Of a stretch of 64,000 nucleotides of DNA, positions 46,683 to 55,990 are shown in pieces. The position numbers were made by a program, and so were the translations under genes. The notes under the pieces were generated by a model. That model saw only the letters and a program-made list of their open reading frames with translations, ran no database searches and was not told where the DNA came from. Each line of letters opens with the position of its first letter. The stretch's first letter is position 1. Origin of the DNA: an uncultured bacterium (GTDB taxonomy: Bacteria > Bacillota > Clostridia > Lachnospirales > Lachnospiraceae). The stretch lies in NCBI GenBank assembly GCA_947643595.1, contig CANRWP010000001.1, forward strand, positions 1 through 64,000, in the 5' to 3' direction.

Positions 46683-47987
46683 ATGGATGAGAAAGAGAAA
46701 TTCTACAAAAGACATCCGTTTTTTGCGGCGGTATTATTGTCGGCGGGACTCGGTGTGGCTCTGGCGCTGGTTTTACAGATCGGTATGGCAGGGATATATA
46801 TTATAAGAGGCCGGAGTCTTGACGAGATATCGGAACTGACCGGCGCTTTGATTTCGGGCATGTTTATTTACGGAGGGTTTATGATTTTTCCATTGATTTT
46901 GACGGGAGCGGAAATCTATCTGCTTGTGAGAGGGCGAAAGGATCATTCGCTTTATAAGAAGGGCAGGATCTTCGATGTGGCGGGAGTCGTGCTGGGAGTT
47001 GTCTACAGTCTGATCTATCTGAGTCTTTTCGATGAAGTGATTTTCGGCAGCGACTGGACGAAACAGCTGGTAAACCGTCAGATGCATACGCCGGTTTACA
47101 CGAAGGCGCAGCTCACGGTGGCCGCGATCGCGGTGATTGCCGTGGCCGGGTATCTGATAGTAAATTATATTCCGATAGAGAAAATGCCGCCGTTAGTGCT
47201 GGTTTTGGGGATGGCCGCCATGTATCTGGGGGCGGCGGAGAGTGTAGTCTGGGGCATACAGGTCTTTCGGGGAGAAGTGTTCGACTGCCTGCTTTTGCTC
47301 TTTCCGTTTAACTGCCTGCTGCTCACGGCGAGGACGGTGAGCCATAAGATGTGGGAGTGGAAACAGATGATGGAGACGGATGAGGACAGGCGGGAACGGT
47401 ATCAGGAAGGCGGCGGAATTCTTCATGCATGCAACCGCTTTCTGGTGAGATCGGAGCGCTGGCCCCTGGCGGCATTTCTGCTGATGTGGCCGTTGCTTGG
47501 AATTTTGATCGGAGTTCTGGTGCTGTTTGGACAAAAGCCGGATGCGGTCATCAGGGCCTTCACGGAGACCAGCGACTGGACTTTGTCCCAGAGAGTTGCG
47601 CCCCAGAATATTTATTACGACGAACACTATCTCTGTACCGTGGCGGCGGGAGGACATGAGAAGGTCGTAAACCCAAAGCGCCTGGGAGTTCGGCACGGCC
47701 ATCAGGTCATTGTCAACAGGCAGTTGTGCGTGGCCAATGCGTTTGAACAGGTGCTGGAGGAGAGGACGCCAAGATTCCATAAAAAAGTGAGAAGCATCTA
47801 TGATACGTACGGTTTTCCTTTGGCGAAGCTGATCCATTCAAAATATACGGCGGATATTGTCTATTTTCTGATGAAGCCTCTGGAGTGGATGTTTTTGATC
47901 GTACTGTATTTGGCAGATGTGAATCCGGAGAACCGGATCGCTCTTCAGTATACGGGGAAGAGCTTAGGGGACTTCGGAAAAGCGTAA
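46683..47987 (+). CDS. Multi-pass membrane protein, unknown function
   Basis: 434 aa, repeated hydrophobic helices; conserved-looking soluble segment DEHYLCTVAAGGHEKVVNPKRLGVRHGHQVIVNRQLCVANAFEQ. Confidence 0.7.
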   Translation: MDEKEKFYKRHPFFAAVLLSAGLGVALALVLQIGMAGIYIIRGRSLDEISELTGALISGMFIYGGFMIFPLILTGAEIYLLVRGRKDHSLYKKGRIFDVAGVVLGVVYSLIYLSLFDEVIFGSDWTKQLVNRQMHTPVYTKAQLTVAAIAVIAVAGYLIVNYIPIEKMPPLVLVLGMAAMYLGAAESVVWGIQVFRGEVFDCLLLLFPFNCLLLTARTVSHKMWEWKQMMETDEDRRERYQEGGGILHACNRFLVRSERWPLAAFLLMWPLLGILIGVLVLFGQKPDAVIRAFTETSDWTLSQRVAPQNIYYDEHYLCTVAAGGHEKVVNPKRLGVRHGHQVIVNRQLCVANAFEQVLEERTPRFHKKVRSIYDTYGFPLAKLIHSKYTADIVYFLMKPLEWMFLIVLYLADVNPENRIALQYTGKSLGDFGKA

Positions 47988-47990
47988 AAA

Positions 47991-48467
47991 ATGAGGAACG
48001 GGAGGAAAGAAGCTGTGAAGAGTAAACTGTGTTGGATAAAGGGGACGAAATACCTGCTGGATTTTATGTTTTATGCGGGAGTGCTGGTGACGGTATCTCT
48101 GCCCTGGAGCATCCGATGGATCGGGGAACAGCTGCCCTGGCTGATTCAGCAATATGAGGAGACTGTGATCATCTATTTTGTGCTGGGAGTTGCGGCCGAA
48201 AAGCTGCTGTGGGAGCTGCGGAAGATTTTTAGGACGGTGCTGGCTGAGGACTGTTTTGTGCAGGAGAATGTAGTCAGTTTGCGAAAGATGGGAAACTGGA
48301 GTTTTTTCATCGCGCTGATGGCAGGGGTTCGGAGCGTTGTGTATATGACGATAGCGATGTGCGTGGTCATTTTCGTCTTTCTGATTGCCGGGATGTTCAG
48401 CAGGGTACTGAGCTTTGTGTTTGAGCAGGCGGTGGCATACAAGGAAGAGACGGACTGGACGATATAG
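47991..48467 (+). CDS. DUF2975-like membrane protein
   Basis: Small TM protein directly preceding an XRE regulator, with RTVLAEDCFVQENVVSLRKMGNWSF. Confidence 0.7.
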   Translation: MRNGRKEAVKSKLCWIKGTKYLLDFMFYAGVLVTVSLPWSIRWIGEQLPWLIQQYEETVIIYFVLGVAAEKLLWELRKIFRTVLAEDCFVQENVVSLRKMGNWSFFIALMAGVRSVVYMTIAMCVVIFVFLIAGMFSRVLSFVFEQAVAYKEETDWTI

Positions 48468-48476
48468 GGGGGAGCT

Positions 48477-48689
48477 ATGGGGATCATTGTTAATCTGGAT
48501 GTCATGATGGCAAAACGCAAAATGAGTCTCACCGACCTTGCCGGGGAGGTGGACATCACCCTTGCGAATCTGTCCATTCTGAAAAATAATAAGGCGAAAG
48601 CCGTGCGCTTCTCCACACTGGAGGCGATCTGCAAGGCGCTTGATTGTCAGCCGGGCGATATTCTCCAGTATGAGGAAGAGCAGGAGTAA
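48477..48689 (+). CDS. XRE-family helix-turn-helix regulator
   Basis: 70 aa; DVMMAKRKMSLTDLAGEVDITLANLSILKNNKAKAVRFSTLEAICKALDCQPGDILQYEE. Confidence 0.92.
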   Translation: MGIIVNLDVMMAKRKMSLTDLAGEVDITLANLSILKNNKAKAVRFSTLEAICKALDCQPGDILQYEEEQE

Positions 48690-48740
48690 AAAACAGCAGC
48701 AGGCATCTGCGGAATCGGAAATAAGAAAGGAGTTTGAATC

Positions 48741-50303
48741 ATGGAAAAGAATACTGTAATAGCGGCTGCGGGAACGAGCGTTTCCGGAGGTGGTAATCTG
48801 TACCCTAATACACTGTACAAAGTGCCCGAAGAGGTGCGGAAAAAATCTTCCTCAGCAAAGCCGGAACTGGCAGATAAAGTGGCGCCGGCATGTTTTCTCT
48901 ATGCAGTCTTTTTTACTTTTTGCCTCTACAGAAATGCATCGGGTATCGCTTTCCCTTTTTACGTGGCAGGAACTATCGGCTTTGCTGTCTATACTATCAG
49001 AAGATCCGGTATTTCCTGGAGAGGAGAGCATATTGGGGCGGTGACGGCAAGCCTTCTGCTGGGCATTTCAAATTGTTTCACAGACGACAGCAGGATCATT
49101 TTGATGAATGAAGCGTGGCTCTTTGTGTTGATGACATATTTTCTGCTGTCCGTCTATTTCGATACGAGGCACTGGCAGTTCGGGAAGTTTCTTGGAAATA
49201 TTCTGGGACTGACTTTCGGGAGCGTCGGCAGGATGTTTTCGTTTTTTCCGGATGCCCAGGCCTGGCTGGAAGAACATAAGGGGGCAAAAAAGTCTCAGGC
49301 GCTCTATGTGCTGGCGGGAGTGGGGGTATCGATTCCGCTGATATCCATAGTCTTGATTTTGCTCTCCTCCGCGGATGTCATTTTCAGGGAGAGTGTGAAT
49401 GCAGTATTTGGAGATATAGACGGGTGGGATGTGTTCTGCTGTATCTTCTGGTCTGCAGCAATGTTTTTTTTCAGCTATGGGATGGCGTCGCTGTTGGACA
49501 GCAGGGGGTTGAACGGGGAAGTGGAAGATCACAGAAAAGGACAGCCGATCATCGCCATCTCCGCCACGGCTGTGATCGCTCTGATCTATGTCTATTTCTG
49601 CGTGATACAGGTGGTATACCTGTTTGCCGGGTACGGCACGCTGCCGGAGGGTTACACTTACGCGCAGTATGCCAGACAGGGATTTTTTCAGCTTCTGTTT
49701 ATCTGTCTGATGAATCTGGCGCTGGTGCTGATCGGGCTTGGCTTTTTCAGGGAGAGCCGGGTATTGAAGGGGATCCTTCTGGTGATCTCTCTCTGTACGT
49801 TTATCATGACTGCATCCAGTGCGTACCGGATGCTCTTGTATATCGGCGTGTATTACCTGACTTTTCTAAGGATCCTTGTGCTTTGGGCTCTGGCGGTGAT
49901 CGCGCTGCTGCTGGCAGGTATCGTCGGAAAGACGCTGAAAAACAGTTTTCCGCTGTTTCGATATGGGCTATGCATGATAACGGTATGCTATCTGGTGCTG
50001 TCCTACAGCCGTCCGGATTACTGGATCGCCCGCTATAATATTTCTGCCTGTCTGGAACAGAGAGCGGAGGACAGGGGAGTGGGAGGAGAGCTGGATGTCT
50101 GGTATCTGAGCAGTCTGTCGGCGGACGCGGCGCCGGTGATCATGCCGTTTAGGGGTGAAGTGAAAGCGTCGAATGAGCCGGGGTGGTATAACTCTTATGT
50201 TGTGAGGCACGCAGAGAGAGCGGAAAAGATGTCGCTTCGGAGTTATAATTTTTCCAGAGGGTATGTGAAGCGAATGCTTGCGGGGCAGCAGGGCTATAAT
50301 TAA
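48741..50303 (+). CDS. DUF4173-like multi-pass membrane protein
   Basis: 520 aa with many TM helices; YTYAQYARQGFFQLLFICLMNLALVLIG. Confidence 0.7.
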   Translation: MEKNTVIAAAGTSVSGGGNLYPNTLYKVPEEVRKKSSSAKPELADKVAPACFLYAVFFTFCLYRNASGIAFPFYVAGTIGFAVYTIRRSGISWRGEHIGAVTASLLLGISNCFTDDSRIILMNEAWLFVLMTYFLLSVYFDTRHWQFGKFLGNILGLTFGSVGRMFSFFPDAQAWLEEHKGAKKSQALYVLAGVGVSIPLISIVLILLSSADVIFRESVNAVFGDIDGWDVFCCIFWSAAMFFFSYGMASLLDSRGLNGEVEDHRKGQPIIAISATAVIALIYVYFCVIQVVYLFAGYGTLPEGYTYAQYARQGFFQLLFICLMNLALVLIGLGFFRESRVLKGILLVISLCTFIMTASSAYRMLLYIGVYYLTFLRILVLWALAVIALLLAGIVGKTLKNSFPLFRYGLCMITVCYLVLSYSRPDYWIARYNISACLEQRAEDRGVGGELDVWYLSSLSADAAPVIMPFRGEVKASNEPGWYNSYVVRHAERAEKMSLRSYNFSRGYVKRMLAGQQGYN

Positions 50304-50392
50304 AATATAAAAACGGTTGCCCCAGCCATGCGGCCTGGCGTATAATAAACGAAAGGCGGGGAGTTTAAACCAGAGATGCAGAGGACGGTGCA

Positions 50393-51970
50393 ATGGGAAA
50401 TTATTTCAATCCGGGGAATGAAAAATTTTACGAGGCTGTAAATTCTGAAATATATATAGACAAGACAGGACTGATCAAATATACAAACAGTGTGGTCGCG
50501 ACTATGCAAAAATATATCTGCATCAGCCGTCCCCGACGTTTTGGGAAATCGACGGCGGCCAATATGCTGGCGGCGTATTACAGCAGAGGCTGCGATTCAA
50601 AAGAACTGTTTGCCGGTTTTGAGATTGATAAAAGTCAAAATTTTTCAAAATATCTGAATCGATATAACACCATTTTTCTGAATATGCAGGAGTTTCTGAG
50701 CCAGAGTAGAAATATGGAGGAAATGATCGATCTGATTCGGCAGAGCGTTCTGTGGGAGCTTCTGGAAGAGTATCCGGAGTATCGTTACTTTGATAAAACA
50801 AATCTGGCGAGAACAATGCAGGATATATACGGCAGATCGAAATGTCCTTTTATTGTGATTATTGATGAATGGGATTGCGTTTTTCGGGAATATAAGACGG
50901 ACAAGGAGCCTCAGGAGAGATATCTTGATTTCCTGAGGGATCTGCTGAAGGATAAGGGATATATTCATCTGGCATATATGACGGGAATTTTGCCGATTAA
51001 AAAGTATGGAACTCATTCGGCGCTCAATATGTTTGACGAGTTTTCCATGATCGATCCCGGCCCGCTGGCATCCTATGTAGGATTTACGGAGGACGAAGTA
51101 CAAAGCCTCTGTGAACGGTATCAGATAGATCCTGAGGAAGTAAAGAGATGGTATGACGGATATTCTTTCGAGAGCGGCCGTTCTGTTTACAGTCCCCGGT
51201 CAGTGGTAAACTGTATGCGCTTTGGCAGAATGGGGAATTACTGGAATCAGACGGAGACGTTTGAGGCGCTGCAGTTCTACATCGATATGAATTTTGACGG
51301 TCTGAAAGAGGATGTGCTGAGCATGATAGCGGGGGAAAGGGTCCCTGTAAATACCGGAAGTTTTATAAACGATATGACTACGCTGCGGACAGAGGATGAT
51401 GTGTTGACGTTGCTGATCCATCTGGGATATCTGGGATATGACGGCGACAATAAATGTGTATTTATTCCGAACGGTGAAGTGAGATCGGAATATGTAAACG
51501 CTGTTTCTGTCTCGGATTGGGGAGAGGTTTCCAAAGCACTGAAAAATTCTGCGGAAACACTGCATGCGATCTGGCAAAAGCGCCCGGAACAGGTTGCGGA
51601 AGGAATCAGACAGGCTCATTTCGAGACATCGCATATCCAGTATAATGATGAAAACGCATTGAGCTATACGATTTCGCTTGCTCTTTATGCGGCACGCAAC
51701 TTCTATACTATATACCGTGAGATGCCGGGAGGAAAGGGTTATGCGGATCTGGTGTTTATCCCAGGAAAACAGTTTCCCGATAAACCGGCGCTTGTGGTGG
51801 AACTGAAATGGAACAGGAGTGCGGAGGGGGCGATAGATCAAATCAAAAGAAAAGAGTATTGCAGAAGTCTGGAAAATTATCAGGGAAATATATTGCTGGT
51901 CGGTGTGAATTATGATGTGAAGACAAAGAAACATAGTTGTGTGATAGAGGAGCATGTTTTAGAGAGATAG
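50393..51970 (+). CDS. AAA-ATPase_like + PD-(D/E)XK nuclease domain protein (DUF1703 type)
   Basis: YIDKTGLIKYTN, ISRPRRFGKSTAANML Walker A, C-terminal GYADLVFIPGK...ALVVELKW nuclease motif. Confidence 0.9.
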   Translation: MGNYFNPGNEKFYEAVNSEIYIDKTGLIKYTNSVVATMQKYICISRPRRFGKSTAANMLAAYYSRGCDSKELFAGFEIDKSQNFSKYLNRYNTIFLNMQEFLSQSRNMEEMIDLIRQSVLWELLEEYPEYRYFDKTNLARTMQDIYGRSKCPFIVIIDEWDCVFREYKTDKEPQERYLDFLRDLLKDKGYIHLAYMTGILPIKKYGTHSALNMFDEFSMIDPGPLASYVGFTEDEVQSLCERYQIDPEEVKRWYDGYSFESGRSVYSPRSVVNCMRFGRMGNYWNQTETFEALQFYIDMNFDGLKEDVLSMIAGERVPVNTGSFINDMTTLRTEDDVLTLLIHLGYLGYDGDNKCVFIPNGEVRSEYVNAVSVSDWGEVSKALKNSAETLHAIWQKRPEQVAEGIRQAHFETSHIQYNDENALSYTISLALYAARNFYTIYREMPGGKGYADLVFIPGKQFPDKPALVVELKWNRSAEGAIDQIKRKEYCRSLENYQGNILLVGVNYDVKTKKHSCVIEEHVLER

Positions 51971-51975
51971 ATTTC

Positions 51976-53367
51976 ATGGAGAGCTATATGACACGACACA
52001 GTTTATCTGTTTCCAATTTCAGACACGGTACTTTGTGGGTCTTCTGCAGGGAGGCCCTTCTTGTGCTGATGGCGGTTTTGTTTTTTCTGGGCGGTACGAA
52101 GCTGCTCAATTATCTGTACTGGCAGGAGGAGGACTGGGAGAGGATCCTGTTTCATCATTTTTATGAGAGAGAAGAAAACATAGATTGCATATATCTCGGT
52201 TCCTCCCATGTTTTCTGCGCTTTTGATCCGGAGATACTGGAGGAGAAGAACGGAAAAAACAATTTTAATCTGGCGACATCGGGACAGTCGCTGATGGGAT
52301 CCTACTACCTGCTGAGGGAGGCCGACAAGTACAACGAGATAGAAACGGTGTATCTGGAACTGTATTACACGTGTTCCACGGGAGGACAGGGAAATTACCG
52401 GGAAAAAGAATCGGTGCAGATCAGTTGGCGGATTACGGATTATTTGAGAATGTCCCCTCTCAAACTGGATGCGTTTTTTCATATGAATCCGAAAGAATAT
52501 TATATAGATGCGGCTTTTCCGTATGTGCGCTACAGGGCGCACCTGACGGAGGAGGACTGGATACAGGACAGGGTAGATTATAAGAGGACGGGAAACTATA
52601 AAAAATATATTTATGTGGACGGATTGACAGAGTATCGGGATAAAGGCTACTATGCGACGGCGGTGGAACTGACAAATCCGCTGTTTGCCAGGGAGAGAAA
52701 TCCGGAGGAGATGTATCTGACGGAAGATGCGGAAAAGTATCTGCGAAAAATCCTGGAATACTGTCAGAAGAGAGGAATCTCAATCGTATTGTGTACTAAC
52801 CCGATGTATGAGATACAGCCTGCGTCAACGGAGAACTATGACAACTATGCGGATGGGATCAGGAAGGTGGCAGCGGAGTACGGCGTTCCCTACTATGATT
52901 TTAACATGGTGAAGGGAGAGTATCTGCCGATCCAGAAACCGGAATATTTTATGGATGCCGGACATCTGAACTCAAAGGGGGCAAAACTCTATTCAGACTT
53001 TTTTAGTCGGGTGGTATCGGCGCCCGAGGAGGAAAATTCGGATTGCTTTTACAGCTCCTATCAGGAAAAACTGGAAAATGAGAAGCCGGGAGTATACGGG
53101 TTGTACTGCTATGTGATGGATGAGGCCGAACTGCAGCTGAGCGATGAACCGGACAGGAATTTAAAAATGACGATCGCGGCCACGCAGGCGGATAAGATAG
53201 AGTGTCAGATCTCTCTGACTCCGGAGGGCGGGGAGGCATATATGCTCCAGGATTTTTCCGAAAACAAGGAGTTCAGTGTTCCGGCGGGAGAGCATGGGAA
53301 CTGTGAGATTATCTGGCGTGAGACGAGCGGCAGTGGAGAAGCGGGGAGTCTGGAGATTTCATACTGA
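51976..53367 (+). CDS. SGNH/AlgX-DltD-like membrane-anchored protein
   Basis: N-terminal TM, IYLGSSHVFCAFDPEIL, FMDAGHLNSKGAKLYSDFF. Confidence 0.7.
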   Translation: MESYMTRHSLSVSNFRHGTLWVFCREALLVLMAVLFFLGGTKLLNYLYWQEEDWERILFHHFYEREENIDCIYLGSSHVFCAFDPEILEEKNGKNNFNLATSGQSLMGSYYLLREADKYNEIETVYLELYYTCSTGGQGNYREKESVQISWRITDYLRMSPLKLDAFFHMNPKEYYIDAAFPYVRYRAHLTEEDWIQDRVDYKRTGNYKKYIYVDGLTEYRDKGYYATAVELTNPLFARERNPEEMYLTEDAEKYLRKILEYCQKRGISIVLCTNPMYEIQPASTENYDNYADGIRKVAAEYGVPYYDFNMVKGEYLPIQKPEYFMDAGHLNSKGAKLYSDFFSRVVSAPEEENSDCFYSSYQEKLENEKPGVYGLYCYVMDEAELQLSDEPDRNLKMTIAATQADKIECQISLTPEGGEAYMLQDFSENKEFSVPAGEHGNCEIIWRETSGSGEAGSLEISY

Positions 53368-53374
53368 AATTTTA

Positions 53375-53899
53375 CTATTGCTTTTCATTATATTTGGCAC
53401 ATGCTTCTTCTAACTTTAAAAAGGGAAGGCATCTGTTTCTGCAGATTAGAGGTTCACCAGATAGATATTTGTGATAAAGAACATTTGCTTTGTTGATAAT
53501 GTCGTGATGATGGTGCCGGCACCACTCAATTTCTTTTTGGCATAGACGTTTATATTTTTTAAGCTGTGGAGGATCGTTATTTCTGATTTTAATATCAACA
53601 GGGATAAGTTGTGTGTCTTCGACAGGAATCATATTGTTGAAATTGAGGACTGCGACAGGCTTGTTATCATCATAGATTTTGGAAAAATCAATCTTGTCCC
53701 GAATATTGATATGCTTTGGTTTACAGGAAGATATGGGAATACAATACTTTTGCCCATGGCACATGACAATAATACCCAGAAAGACTCTGGTATCCTTACC
53801 GATTTGTGGCGATACAGACATAACGTGGCTGTCTATTTTATGTAAATTTCGAATATATTTCATGTCAATATGATACAGATTTAAACGTTTATTATTCAT
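53375..53899 (-). CDS. Type III toxin-antitoxin system ToxN/AbiQ-like toxin
   Basis: LNLYHIDMKYIRNLHKIDSHV...FLGIIVMCHGQKYCIPISSCK...AVLNFNNMIPVEDTQLIPVDI...YKRLCQKEIEWCRHHHHDIINKANVLYHKY resembles the ToxN/AbiQ fold pattern; start ATG preceded by GAGGT. Confidence 0.8.
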   Translation of the reverse strand: MNNKRLNLYHIDMKYIRNLHKIDSHVMSVSPQIGKDTRVFLGIIVMCHGQKYCIPISSCKPKHINIRDKIDFSKIYDDNKPVAVLNFNNMIPVEDTQLIPVDIKIRNNDPPQLKKYKRLCQKEIEWCRHHHHDIINKANVLYHKYLSGEPLICRNRCLPFLKLEEACAKYNEKQ

Positions 53900-53928
53900 A
53901 GATACCTCATTTAATAATAAAATATATG

Positions 53929-53960
53929 AAATAAGGCTGTGCCGTTGCACAGCCTTATTT
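53929..53960 (-). terminator. Terminator/attenuator between antitoxin RNA and toxin
   Basis: AAATAAGGCTGTGC-AACG-GCACAGCCTTATTT, perfect 14-bp stem, directly upstream of the toxin RBS. Confidence 0.85.
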
Positions 53961-54030
53961 CCATATCTCCATCAACAGGGATGGTTATATGCTCATATCG
54001 GTTCCACTTAAAGGTAGGACTCACCTGTAC
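53961..54030 (-). ncRNA. Candidate type III antitoxin RNA
   Basis: ~70-nt leader between promoter and terminator; contains nested hairpin CATAT-AA-CCATC-CCTGTT-GATGG-AG-ATATG. Confidence 0.55.
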
Positions 54031-54034
54031 TATT

Positions 54035-54062
54035 ATTTTAACATAGGAACACACTTAGTCAA
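54035..54062 (-). promoter_or_regulatory. Promoter of the type III TA locus
   Basis: Minus strand TTGACT - 16 bp - TAAAAT. Confidence 0.7.
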
Positions 54063-55990
54063 GAATTTTTTGATATTTTTATCCCTGTATACAACTGATA
54101 ATATTTCCCCTTCTCAGCGATCAGTTCATTGTGATTTCCTCGCTCGATGATCCTTCCCTGTTCCAGAACCATGATACAGTCGCTGTTGCGGACCGTGCTG
54201 AGCCTGTGGGCGATGACGAACGTGGTACGCCCCTTCATCAGAGAATCCATACCGCGCTGAACCAGCATTTCCGTTCTGGTATCGATGCTGGAAGTTGCCT
54301 CATCCAGAATGAGTACCGGCGGGTCTGCGACCGCCGCTCTGGCAATGGCGAGAAGCTGTCGCTGCCCCTGGGAGAGGTTGGCGCCGTCCCCGGTCAGGAA
54401 CGTCTGATATCCATTTGGCAGCCTCTTGATAAAACCGTGGGCGTTGGCAAGTTTTGCCGCTGCAATGCAGTCTTCATCGGTGGCATCCAGTTTTCCATAA
54501 CGGATATTTTCCATGACGGTTCCGGTAAACAGGTGGGTATCCTGCAGTACGATGCCAAGGGAACGGCGCAGGTCGGCTTTTTTGATCTTGTTGATATTGA
54601 TGCCGTCATAGCGGATCTTGCCATCTTGGATATCATAAAAACGATTGATCAGGTTTGTGATCGTTGTCTTGCCTGCGCCGGTGCTGCCGACAAAGGCGAT
54701 CTTCTGCCCCGGCGTCGCGAACATCCTGATGTTGTGAAGTACGATCTTATCGTCGCTGTAGCCAAAGTCCACATCATCAAAGATGACATCGCCGGTCAGC
54801 TCCGTATAAGTGACAGTGCCGTCTGCCTGGTGGGGATGTTTCCATGCCCACATGCCGGTCCGTTCTTTGCACTCCTGAATATTACCCCCGGCGTCCTTTC
54901 TGGCGCGGACAAGCGTCACATATCCTTCGTCCACTTCCGGTGTTTCATCCATCAATTTGAAAATGCGGTCGGCGCCCGCGAGAGCCATCACCACCGAATT
55001 CAGCTGCTGGCTGACCTGAGCGATCGGCTGATTAAAGTTTCTGTTGAGGGTCAGGAAGGAGACCAGTGTGCCGATGGTCAGTCCCATGTTGCCGTGGATG
55101 GCGAGGAGGGCGCCTGCGATGGCGCAGACCACATAGCTGATATGCCCGAGCTGGGCGCTGAGCGGCATCAAAATATTGGCGAATTTGTTGGCGTTGTTGG
55201 CGCTGTCCCGAAGACGGTCGTTAAGCTCCCGGAAGCCGGCAAGGCTTTCCTCCTCGTGACAAAATACTTTAACCACCTTTTGTCCTTCCATCATTTCTTC
55301 TATATAGCCGTTTACTTTGCCGATATCCTGCTGCTGTGCCATGAAATATCGTCCCGAGAGTGAGGCGACGTTGCGGGTTATGAGGAGCATGACGCCCACC
55401 ATGACCAGCGTGACGATGGTCAACGGGATGTTCAGATAGACCATGCTGAAAAGCACGCTGATCAGGGTGATCAGGCTGGAGGCGAGCTGGGGAAGGCTTG
55501 CGCCGATCAGCTGCCGCAGCGTATCCACGTCGTTGGTGTAGACAGACATGATATCTCCGTGAGGATGGGTGTCGAAATATTTGATCGGCAGGGATTCCAT
55601 CCTGGCAAATAATGTGACACGAATGTCATGTAAAGCGCCCTGGCTGACCCTGACCATGATCTGATTGTAACCCCAGGAGCACAGGATGCCGATCAGATAG
55701 ATACCGGCCAGTTTTATCAGCGCGCTCTTTAACGGACCAAAGTCCGGGGAACTGACGCCGATCATCGGCATAATATAGTCGTCGATCAGAGACTGAATGA
55801 ACAGTGTGCCCCGCACCGTGGCGAGGGAGGAGCCCAGGATGCAGAGAAGCACAATGATAACGGGAAAGGCGTATCGCCCCATAATAAATTTTGTGAGCCG
55901 CTTTATTAAAAGCCCGGTGTTCTCCAGCCTGGGTTTGGGACCGTGGGCGCCCCGTCTGCCGGGACCGTGTACTACTTTCGCCTGTGCCAT
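54059..55990 (-). CDS. ABC transporter ATP-binding/permease protein
   Basis: TM domain + NBD: GSTGAGKTTITNL, LSQGQRQLLAIARAAVADPPVLILDEATSSID. Confidence 0.95.
   Translation of the reverse strand: MAQAKVVHGPGRRGAHGPKPRLENTGLLIKRLTKFIMGRYAFPVIIVLLCILGSSLATVRGTLFIQSLIDDYIMPMIGVSSPDFGPLKSALIKLAGIYLIGILCSWGYNQIMVRVSQGALHDIRVTLFARMESLPIKYFDTHPHGDIMSVYTNDVDTLRQLIGASLPQLASSLITLISVLFSMVYLNIPLTIVTLVMVGVMLLITRNVASLSGRYFMAQQQDIGKVNGYIEEMMEGQKVVKVFCHEEESLAGFRELNDRLRDSANNANKFANILMPLSAQLGHISYVVCAIAGALLAIHGNMGLTIGTLVSFLTLNRNFNQPIAQVSQQLNSVVMALAGADRIFKLMDETPEVDEGYVTLVRARKDAGGNIQECKERTGMWAWKHPHQADGTVTYTELTGDVIFDDVDFGYSDDKIVLHNIRMFATPGQKIAFVGSTGAGKTTITNLINRFYDIQDGKIRYDGININKIKKADLRRSLGIVLQDTHLFTGTVMENIRYGKLDATDEDCIAAAKLANAHGFIKRLPNGYQTFLTGDGANLSQGQRQLLAIARAAVADPPVLILDEATSSIDTRTEMLVQRGMDSLMKGRTTFVIAHRLSTVRNSDCIMVLEQGRIIERGNHNELIAEKGKYYQLYTGIKISKNS

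Noticed and set aside
54131-55363. 410-aa plus-strand ORF
   Set aside because: Antisense to ABC exporter gene, composition follows the complementary strand codon bias
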